DNA of 64,000 nt from Cotesia glomerata (Eukaryota; Arthropoda; Insecta; Hymenoptera; Braconidae): the NCBI RefSeq assembly GCF_020080835.1, contig NC_058158.1:2294001-2358000 (forward strand), read 5' to 3'. Shown here in pieces: positions 22,201 through 31,600 of this stretch. Under the pieces are notes generated by a model, which did not search any database, was not told the DNA's origin, and saw only the letters and a program-made list of their open reading frames with translations. The translations under genes were made by a program, and so were the position numbers. How positions within the stretch are numbered: position 1 is the stretch's first letter; every line of letters starts with the position of its first letter.

Positions 22201-24114
22201 TTATATATGTATAGATATATGAAAAATTGATGTGGGTACTTAAATGAAAGGTCTTGATGAGTGTAACATCAGGATGAGCTTATATCTTTAAAAATGTCAA
22301 TAGTTTACAAGATACAAGGTCGTTTCTTAATTATGGATCTAGAGCTAGAGCATTTTCGAATACAGCCTAAATACTTATCATAATAAATTAACTTTTGATG
22401 AGAATTATATAGAACTTTGAAAAGGCACAAATTCAAATCACAAGACCTTTGCAATGACATTAAATTTCACTAAATAAAACCGATTTTATCATATGACTAT
22501 CTTGGATACAAAATTTTTCTTATTCTCTCAATAATATAGATTTGTTTTTTTTTTTTTTAGACTCAAAACTCTTGAGCCGTATTCAAGACACTTTACCGGT
22601 CAGAAATTTTTGGACATGCTGGAGCTGAAAGAAGCTGATGGAAAAAATTCAGTAGCAAGTAATTTTATAGACACTATCAATATTTTGCATTTGTTTAAAA
22701 TATATTTTAAAGATCACTTATTAATTTAATTATAAATAAATTAAATAGTGTTGCCAGAGTATTCAGACCGTATTGCCGAAGTCTTGGTGAAATACAAACA
22801 AGCATTGAAGCAAGAAAAATTGTTGCAAATAACATTCACGACTGTTGCTGAATATTTATGGCTGCTAAGAGCTGTTTGTCAAGCACTAGCTTCTTTTGAA
22901 CGTCGAGCTATCATATATTTAGCTGCAGCAGTATCTGACTTTTATGTTCCTCCTCATGAAATGGTAATTTTATTTAATTCTATTTCTTCTAGCCTTAGAT
23001 GATTAATTAATTAATTAATCTAATTAATTTTTTAAACAGTCAGTTCACAAAATTCAATCTAGTGGACCTCCAAATATATCATTACAATTAGTTCCAAAAA
23101 TATTGAAGCCTTTGGTGAGCTTGTGGGTGCCCAAAGCATTTGTTATTTCCTTCAAATTGGAGACTGATGAAAATTTATTGATTAAAAAAGCCCGAGACTC
23201 TTTAAATAATTACAATCACAATGTAAGTAATTTATTTTAATTTCTTTTTTAATTTTTCATTCAATTAAATTTGTTATTTTTTTTTTTATTTTTTTTTCAA
23301 TTAAAATTGTTATTTTTTTTTTTATTTTTCTTTCAATTAAAATTGTTATTTTTTTGAAATTTTTTATTCAATTAAAATTGTTATTTTTTTTTTTATTTTT
23401 CTTTCAATTAAAATTGTTATTTTTTTTTTATTTTTCTTTCAATTAAAATTGTTATTTTTTTTTTTATTTTTCTTTCAATTAAAATTGTTATTTTTTTGAA
23501 ATTTTTTATTCAATTAAAATTGTTATTTTTTTTTTATTTTTCTTTCAATTAAAATTGTTATTTTTTTAAAAATTTTTTTTTCAATTAAAATTATTATTTT
23601 TTTTTTATTTTTCTTTCAATTAAAATTGTTATTTTTTTGAAATTTTTTATTCAATTAAAATTGTTATTTTTTTTTTAATTTTACATTCAATTAAATTTAT
23701 TTTTTTTTTTCAATTAAAATTGTTGTTTTTTTTAATTTTTCTTTCAATTAAAATTGTTATTTTTTTGAATTTTTCTTTCAATCAAAATTGTTATTTTTTT
23801 GAAATTTTATATTAAATTAAATTTATTTTTTTTTTCAATTAAAATTGTTATATTTTATTTTAATTTTTCTATTAATTAAAATTGTTATTTTTTTGAAATT
23901 TTTGACTCAAATAAAAATTTTAAACTGAATTTTACAGCTGGTGATAGCCAACATGCTGCAAACGCGCAAACAACGAGTAGTGATGGTAACCAAGGAGAAA
24001 AATTACGAAATTTTTTTAACTGATGAACAATTAGAAAAAGGAGAAGAAATTGAAAAATATATAATTGATGATCTTGTAGATAGACATTCACAATTTTTAA
24101 AAATTCAATCCTAA
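16294..24114 (+). CDS. Ppcs: Phosphopantothenate-cysteine ligase (PPCS)
   Basis: Six exons: 16294-16419, 17994-18124, 22561-22658, 22749-22963, 23040-23222, 23938-24114. They join in frame to 309 residues (human PPCS 311). The enzyme couples 4'-phosphopantothenate to cysteine in coenzyme A synthesis, in the cytosol. Seen in order: GIVLVTSGGTTVPLE (nucleotide-binding loop, start of the Rossmann-like fold), VRFVDNFSAGTRGS, YLAAAVSDFYVPPHEM (conserved AAAVSDF block), HKIQSSGPP (the conserved lysine-containing loop), FVISFKLETD, and LVIANMLQTRK. The ATG at 16294 gives the family start MGSNWEEFYANLP. Introns 1 and 2 (1574 and 4436 bases) are packed with mobile elements, while introns 3 and 4 are under 100 bases. 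It converges with VPS16; the stops are 443 bases apart. Confidence 0.96.
17059..17150 (+). repeat. 18S rRNA-derived segment inside mobile element, copy 1
   Basis: ACGGGGAATCAGAGTTCGAT, GAGCCTGAGAAACGGCTACC, CCAAGGAAGGC and GCAGGCGCGCAGATTACCCA follow the order of the eukaryotic 18S rRNA block GGGGAATCAGGGTTCGATTC through GCGCGCAAATTACCCAC, with roughly one mismatch in ten. It is too short and diverged to be an rRNA gene. Confidence 0.85.
17160..17871. mobile_element. 712-bp element with 8-bp target duplication TTACTGAC
   Basis: Left end GGGTTGCAGTCAACTAGTCA and right-end complement GGGTTGCGGTCAACCAGTCA form a ~40-bp terminal inverted repeat. TTACTGAC stands on both sides (17152-17159, 17872-17879); uninterrupted copies of the host element (39311, 62292) have it once. 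An 8-bp duplication fits hAT, P or Merlin elements. No transposase frame seen. Confidence 0.85.
18174..18366. mobile_element. GTTAGCCGAC-type MITE copy
   Basis: AGCAAAGTTAGCAGACATTT to GGTGTCTGCTAACTTTATTT; lies 50 bases after PPCS exon 2. Confidence 0.65.
18367..18591. mobile_element. GTTAGCCGAC-type MITE copy
   Basis: AATTAAGTTAGCCGACAATA (with a second AGTTAGCCGACATTT just inside) to ATGTCGGTTAACTTTATTTT. It abuts the previous copy. Confidence 0.65.
19064..19135 (-). repeat. tRNA-like module (degenerate cloverleaf)
   Basis: Minus strand: TAGCTCAACTGGTAGAGC (A box/D arm), loop CACGTAA, then CTGGGTTCGAATCCCGG (B box/T arm). Same module as at 13601-13672 inside the sister element. Confidence 0.7.
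19262..19323. mobile_element. 62-bp hairpin MITE, ends AGGTAAAAGCCCC, TA duplication
   Basis: AGGTAAAAGCCCCAATA at the left is mirrored at the right, with TA at both borders. The sister element at 13785-13815 reads TATAGTATATCTTT without it, so the insertion with TA duplication is directly visible. Larger relatives are at 58214-58411, 60197-60331 and 60815-62425. Confidence 0.85.
19933..20210. mobile_element. GTTAGCCGAC-type MITE copy plus partial copy
   Basis: AAAGTTAGCCGACATTTTCG to ATGTCGGCTAATTTTATTTT, followed from 20131 by a partial copy starting TTATCCGACGTTCAACAATT. Confidence 0.6.
20401..20470 (-). repeat. tRNA-like module with AAGATGGACGG-type leader
   Basis: Minus strand: ATAGCTCAAATGGTAGAG (A box/D arm) and AGGGTTCGAATCCCAG (B box/T arm). 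A leader resembling GATGAACGGTGTGGCTTAAT lies ~40 bases upstream (about 20502-20523). The anticodon loop lacks the normal T before the anticodon. Not accompanied here by clear CCCTCGCGG ends. Confidence 0.6.
20904..22212 (+). mobile_element. RTE-like non-LTR retroposon remnant
   Basis: Starts ACTAGCTGTTACCCGCCCGC and GCTTCGCTGGGCG, a start commonly seen in insect RTE-type retroposons. It ends twice in AAGTAGCCTATAACCAT ... TTCAGTAGTTTT followed by TATATATGTATA (21755-21890 and 22090-22210), typical 3' tails of such elements. No reverse transcriptase frame remains. It lies in PPCS intron 2. Confidence 0.55.
22213..22540 (-). mobile_element. 5' part of Helitron-like family A, joined to the retroposon
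   Basis: On the minus strand it starts TCTATATTATTGAGAGAATA (at 22540), the same 5' end as the full-length copy at 24911, continues through GACCTTGTATCTTGTAAACT and stops in an AT tract at the retroposon border. Its 3' half is absent here. Confidence 0.65.
23260..23900. repeat. ~38-bp minisatellite in PPCS intron 5
   Basis: About sixteen copies of a unit made of CTTTCAATTAAAATTGTTAT and a T-rich spacer. The AATTAAAATT core is partly self-complementary. Confidence 0.85.
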
Positions 24115-24119
24115 TTAAT

Positions 24120-24350
24120 TATGACATTAAGTTAAAATCAACAGACATCTGGAAATTTTATTAATTTTTTTAACAAATTAATTATGATGTAAAAAAATTT
24201 TTTTTTAATTAATAATTTAAATTAAATATTTTTTTTTAATTTCTACATATCAAATTTTTGTTACTTAATTTTGTTATAGTTAATTAATTGTTATAAAAAT
24301 TTTTCTAATTATAAGATGTCTATTGATTTCACTATCATAATTAATTATCC
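24120..24350. repeat. Foldback repeat between PPCS and VPS16 stops
   Basis: TAAAATCAACAGACATCTGG near the left is matched by AGATGTCTATTGATTTCACT near the right, with AT-rich sequence between. It resembles other short palindromic MITEs here. The rest of the 443-base gap is 3' UTR. Confidence 0.5.
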
Positions 24351-24539
24351 ATGAATTTAATTAATTATAAATATAAATCTATTTCTACAATTTTTATTTT
24401 TTCAAAAATGATTTTTATAAATATGTATAAAAAATTAACAAAAATCGGATAAAATAAGTATTTTTAATTTAACCGGTTTCAAATTATAGTTTAAATGTAT
24501 TTAATATAAAATAGTATGTACAAAATATATATTAAACAA

Positions 24540-24545
24540 TTTATT
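24540..24545 (-). terminator. Possible poly(A) signal of VPS16
   Basis: Minus-strand AATAAA stands 12 bases past the TAA stop; rather close, so a later signal may be used. Confidence 0.35.
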
Positions 24546-24556
24546 ATAAATTATAA

Positions 24557-25465
24557 TTATTTATTACTTCGAAGACTAGTTAACATTCCGTTTATTTTTT
24601 CTGCGAGTAATCTGTCCGCAGGTCCGCACTGTGCTAGCACGAATGATAGAGCCGAGGAATCTCTTTGGTCGTACGCAGTTTGAGCTGCTTCTACTAGCAT
24701 TCTATTTAAAATAAAATTATTAATAACTAATAAAACAAAGTTATTTACAATCAAATTTTTTATAAAAAAAACTTACTTGAATTTAGCGAGATATTTAACT
24801 TTTAATTCATCTCTTACACGAGATAAATATTTTTTTCCTTCTTCTATATGATTATACTTCAAGCACTCGTCGATAAACGGCTGATTAAAAATAATTTTTA
24901 TTATTATTAATCTATATTATTAAGAGAATAAGAAAAATTATGTATCTAGGATAGTCTTATAATAAAATCGGTTTTTTTTTTTTATTAAAATTCCGTGACA
25001 TTGCAAAGGTCTTGATTTTAATTTATGCCTTTTCAAGGTTTCATATCATTCTCACAGATAGTCAATTTATTATGATAAATATTTAGGCTGCATTTGAAAA
25101 AGCTCTATTTCTAGATACATAATTAAGAAATGACCTTGTATCTTGTGAACTATTGACATTTTTGAAGATATAAGCTCATCCCGATGTTACACTCATCGAG
25201 ACCTTTCATTTGAGTACCCACATGCATTTTTATATATTTTTCATGTATTCATATATATAAATATATAAAATATATGAAAAATTGATGTGGGTACTCAAAT
25301 GAAAGCTCTTGTTGAGTGTAACATCGGGATGAGCTTATATCTTAAAAAATGTCAATAATTAAGAACTGACTTTGTTATCTTGTCAAATAATAACATTTTT
25401 GCAGATATAAGCTCACCCCGATGTTACACTCATCGAGACCTTTCATTTGAGTACCTACATCAATT

Positions 25466-25511
<46 letters not shown>

Positions 25512-28500
25512 ATATATGTATATTAGGGTGGCGCAAAAACCTACTATTTTTTTTTGAGTCTCGAGTGAAAAATGTTAGTTCTTGATTTTTAAGAGCCCTC
25601 ACCAAAGGACAGCTCAAAAAAATTTTTAAGAGGTCACTCCAAATTTTTAAAATTTCAAAATCGTCAAAAATCGAATTTTTTTTATTTTTTTCTCGTTACG
25701 GTATAGTTTGAAAAAATCTTAACCTACGCGGCAAAGTCAAATCTCAACCAAGCTGGTTTCTAAGACCAGCTTGGGATTCAAACCCGCGCCTGGCAGTTGA
25801 TTAAATAAAGTTATTAAATTAAAAAAAAATTATATTTTCTATGTTGTGCTTGATTTTTAGTTCATCTCGTGATGTATTTTTATCGATTATTGTACCAAAT
25901 AATAAAAAAGAAATGCATGGAATTTTAATTTGAACAGTAAAAGGTCGCTCGAAAAAATCTTAACTAATGCACTAATAAATTGAAAAAAATTATGAGCGAC
26001 CTTTCAAAATTCAAATTTTGAACTGAAATTTTCAGAAAATTATTTTTTTTTAGTCTATAAAATTATACCGTAACGAGAAAAAAATGAAAAAAAAAATTCG
26101 ATTTTTGACGATTTTTGAATTTTAAAAAAATTCGGAGCTACATATTAAAAAATTTTTTTTAAGCTGTACTTTGGAGAGAGCTCTTAAAATATCAAAAACT
26201 AACATTTTTTCACTCGAGACTCAAAAAAAAAAAATAGTCGGTTTTTTTGCGCCACCTAATGTACATATGAAAAATTGATGTGGGTACTCAAATGAAAGCT
26301 CTTGATGAGTGTTACATCGGGATGAGCTTATATCTTTAAGACCGTCAATAGTTAAAAATGTACAGTGCAATTTGGCAAAAGTCATTATTTAATAAAGCAA
26401 AATTTTAATTTTGTATAGTTCACAAGTCACGGCAGTCACATAGTGACTGCAAGGTCGCTAGTTTTAATTATTTTAATAATTAAAATTTTTAAAAATAAAA
26501 AATGCACAATACCTCGTAACCAATCGGAGATTTTTTGCTTTTAGAAAACTTTTCCATCTCTCCCCAAAGCCCTTGCTCGGACAAGCACTGAATCCTTAAC
26601 CACCAGTACCTCTTGTCCGGAATTTTGTACTCCGAGCGTAATTTATCAGCTAACTTAACTTCATTTTGCATTAGCAACAACTGTACTGTGTCATGAAGCG
26701 ATTTTCCTATTACTGATTCGCGTAAAGTTTCTTCTAATTGTTTCTGATACTTCAGCAAGCGTACTTGCTCCTCAGTCAAGGCTGCATTGGTGTCATAGCG
26801 ACCCATCTTGAATTTTTCTTGAGCATTTTGTAACAGTGGTTCTCGGGTCAAAGCATTCTACAATTAATTATACTCATTAATTAATAACTACTAATTCTAA
26901 TTATTTTATTTAAGATGTTAATTAATTAATAAATTACTTTAGGCTGATAGCTTTCTCTGATATACCAGAGAGCTTGTGAGTAAAAATCGTCATACATATC
27001 ATAAATATCCAGCAACGCTTCTCGATTATGATTTCGACAATACTTAATGTACAACGACATCGCTAATGGGCAGTGTTTTATCGACATCTGAAAATAACAT
27101 CAATTACATAATTGGAATAAATTATTTTATTTTAAATAAAATTATTCGTAGAAAGTTACTTCAAAATTAGCCAGAGGCATGTTCTTTTGGAAATGTAAAA
27201 TAACGTGATAAACCAAATCAGTGTTTCCACTTTCTACGGCTTTGTCAAGAGCTGCTCTTTCGACACCCAAACGCAAGAGTAGTGGCACTTGAAGATGAGC
27301 TCTTAGTTCATAATCGATTAACTAAAAATATGAAAATTTTAATAATTAATTAACTTTATTTTATTTAATTAATTAATTAAATTTATTTTACATAATTAAT
27401 TAATTAAATTTATTTTATTTAATTAATTAATTAAATTTATTTTACTTAATTAATTAATTAAATTTATTTTATTTAATTAATTAATTAAATTTATTTTATT
27501 TAATTAATTAATTAAATTTATTTTATTTAATTAATTAATTAAATTTATTTTACTTAATTAATTAATTAAATTTATTTTATTTAATTAATTAATTAAATTT
27601 ATTTTATTTAATTAATTAAATTTATTTTATTTAATTAATTAAATTCATTTTATTTAATTAAATTTATTTCATTTAATTAATTAATTAAATTTATTTTTTT
27701 TCAATTAATTAATTAAATTTATTTTATTTTATTTAATTAATTTAATTTAATTTTTATCAAATAAATAACATTTTTTAGTAAATAATAAATACTTTTATAG
27801 CCAATTGTTTTCTACCGCAATCAGCAGCTTTTTCAGCTATTTCACTGTAAGATACTCCACGTGCATATCCTAATTTGGCTGCTATTTCTTCGGCTATTTG
27901 TTCTTTATCCAATACTGTTTGTTTTACCTAAAAATAATTAATTTATCTAATTAGATAAATAATTAGATAGTAAACCTGTTTAAAAATGTTCATTAAAAAA
28001 AAATTCACTATCATGAGATTTGAAATTTTTTCAATAATTCCAATTGATTTCTATTTCTCAGTACATATCTATAGATATATAAATTGTATAGAGCGAATTT
28101 TTTTAATTTTTTTTCGATAAATATTTTTAAACAGGGAAATAAATAATCAAATTTATCTAAAAATAAAGAAAATTATTCGAAAATTGAAAATACTTTATAA
28201 CAAGCCCAATGAGCAAGAATTCTACTTTCACCATCTTCCTCAGGTATTTGTAAATGCCTGGCTATCTGAATAGCCAAATAATAGTGTCGCCTGACGACCA
28301 ATCGGTCGAGTAATACTTGATTTGTCAATAAGTCCAATCTAAATAATTGAGAAATTTATTACATAATTTTAAATGAAAATAAATTAATATTCTTTGAAAC
28401 TAGAGATATAAAATATACTGTGTGAATGTCAAAGGAATTCCGATGGTTGGATGTCTTATGGCATTTAAAACTCTCAAAATTCTACACATTGTTACGTAAC

Positions 28501-28621
28501 GCTCTGGGTCTATTGTTTTGCTGAATCCTTTTCCAAATTTTGCAGCCTGAAAATATTTTTTTCAACAAAAGATTCTTTTAATTATATTAATTATAATAGA
28601 GACCATTAAAAATACCAAGAG

Positions 28622-28674
<53 letters not shown>

Positions 28675-31600
28675 GGTGGCGCAAAACCGACTATTTTTTT
28701 TTTTAGTCTCGAGTGAAAAAATGTTAGTTTTTTGATGTTTTAAGAGCTCTCTCCAGAGGACAGCTTAAAAAAATTTTTAAGATGTCGCTCCAAATTTTTA
28801 AATTTCAAAAATCGTCAAAAATCGAATTTTTTTTTTTTTTCTCGTTACGGGATAATTTTATAGACTAAAACAAGTTTCTGAAAATTTCAGTTCAAAATTT
28901 GAATTTTGAAAAAGTCGCTCATAATTTTTTCAATTTATTAGTGCATTAGTTTAGATTTTTCGAGCGACCTTTTACTATTCAAATTAAAATTCCATGCATT
29001 TTTTTTTTTTTATTTAGTACAATAATCGATAAAAATACATCACGAGATGAACTAAAAATCAAGCACAACATAGAAAATATAATTTTTTTTTAATTTAATA
29101 ATTTTATTTAATCAACTGCCAGGCGTGGGTTCGAATCCCAAGCTTGTCTTAGAAACCAGCTTGGTTGAAATTTGACCTTGCCGCGTAGGTTAAGACTTTT
29201 TCAAACCAAAAAGACCCCAACGTACCACTCCTAACACTTAAAGTCGGCGATATGACTAATTAGAGAAAAAAAAAAAAATTATGAGCGACTTTTCAAAATT
29301 TAAATTTTGAACTGAAACTTTCAGAAACTTATTTCTTTTTGTCTAGAAAATTATACCGTAACGAGAAAAAAAATTAAAAAAAAAAAAATTCGATTTTTGA
29401 CGATTTTTGAAATTTTAAAAAATTTGAAGTGACCTCTTAAAAAATTTTTTTTAAGCTGTCCTTTGGTGAGGGCTCTTAAAACATCAAATACTAACATTTT
29501 TTCACTCGAGACTCAAAAAATAAAAATAGTCGGTTTTTTTGCGCCACCCTAATATATATATAATAACGTTTTAACTTTTTGTATTTTGTTATTCTTTTTC
29601 CTAATTTTCCTGCATATATTAGAATACAATTCTAATACTATGCTTATTTAATTTAAGGGGCCATGAAAGAAGATTTGATAACATTTTTATGAGATGACTT
29701 TTGGTGCATTGTTTTGAGCTAAATTTTGGACAGTTTTTAATCAAATTTAAACCACATATAAAAAATATAATAATAAAAGCAAGGAACTAATTTATATATG
29801 AAATTTTTACAAAAAAAAAATTAATTCATAAGAATAATATCCACTTGTTTATTGATAATTACATTCGGTGCATTATTATTAATAATTGTGATTATAAATA
29901 ATCGAGTTTATAGATTTTTTATAACTTAGTAGTGACAAAGAATGCAGGGAACTCTTTTTTATGATCATTGTTTCCATAAAATAAACAAAAATTCATTATT
30001 TTGACGTAAATTTCTGTAGGCTGTATAAAGTTGCAATTTTTCTTATGAATTAATTTTTTTTTGTAAAAATTTCATATATAAATTAGTTCCCTGCTTTTAT
30101 TATTATATTTTTTATATGTGGTTTAAATTTGATTAAAAACTGTCCAAAATTTAGCTCAAAACAATGCACCAAAAATCATCTCATAAAAATGTTATCAAAT
30201 CTTCTTTCATGGCCCCTTAAGTATTGAATGTTAAACAAACTGTTATTAATTATTAATTAATGGCCTTTGGCCGCCTTCTTCTTCAGTAATGTTAGATACA
30301 AAATTAATTTTAATAAAATCAAAACTATTCTACTTTAATGCACAAAATATTTTGTAATTAAACAAGTATTTATAATAATGTAAAAATTTATATATTCTAT
30401 ATGAAATGTAAAATGTGACCTTATTATTGGCCTTTGGCTTTTGGGTCTTTTCCAAAGAAATAAATAAATAAATAAAATAATAGCCCGAGAAATAGGATCG
30501 CTAATCTAATCAACAATAATTTCTGATACCTCAAATTATTTGACACATCGATCATATCGTTTGTATTAGTGATGTGAAGCAAAGCATGTGCTCGTCAAAT
30601 GCTCGTCATTTGACGTCAATTGACCAACTAAAAAAAAATGACCGCCGGTCATTTTTTGAATTGAATGGCGATTTAATTAAAAAAATTTTTAAACTTGACC
30701 AAAAAATGACCGAAAAATTTTTGACGGTCATTTTCCATTTAAGTAGTTGAGCAAGCCAGATTTGTTTACTACCGTCAGAATTTTTAGATAAGTTTTGTGT
30801 TTGTATTAATAGATATAGTGATTGTTTTTAACAAATAATCTGTAGAATAAATTTCAGTAAACAAATTTCACCGGATTTTCAAGTCTAAAAAATTGACCAA
30901 AAAATTTTTGACGGTCATTTTCCATCTAAATAGTTGAGCAAGCCAAATTTGTTTATTACCGTCAGAATTTTCAGACAAATTTCGTTTTAAATATTTAAAA
31001 TATTGAGGTTCCATATGAAATATGTTGGTTTGATTTTTTTTTAGAGGAATTTTAGTAAAAAGAAAAAAAAATGCTCATGAATTTTTGTGACTGACCAAAA
31101 AAAAAATGACAATTGACGAGCATTTTCTGAAATTGAAAATGACCGTCATTTCGCATCACTAGTTTGTATAATCGGTTAAACGGCTACTTCTAACCAATCA
31201 CCACTAGTCTGTTGAAAAATGCAATTTCTTTTTGTTTGTAATAATTACTCTCAGGAATATTGTTTGTATACTGTTATTAAATTAAAGTAATAAAGTAAAT
31301 GAAATTAATTAAATTTCAATTAAATCCTAATAAAATTTTAATGTTTTTTTTTTTTTTTTTCGCCTAAAGTTAAAATTTACTTGAATGTAAACTTAATGTA
31401 AAGCCAATTGGCGTTTGAATAAATAATAAAAAAAAATTAATTACTCGCATAAGAAGTTTCTGAGTTTCTGAATCAAACTCATGACTCGCAGCATTAACGC
31501 AATCTTTAATGGCCCCATCAAGCTTGTCTTTAACCAAATCAATATAACTATCAGCTTTATGACTGCGCTTTTCAAACTGCTTTGAAGCTTCAAGCAGATA

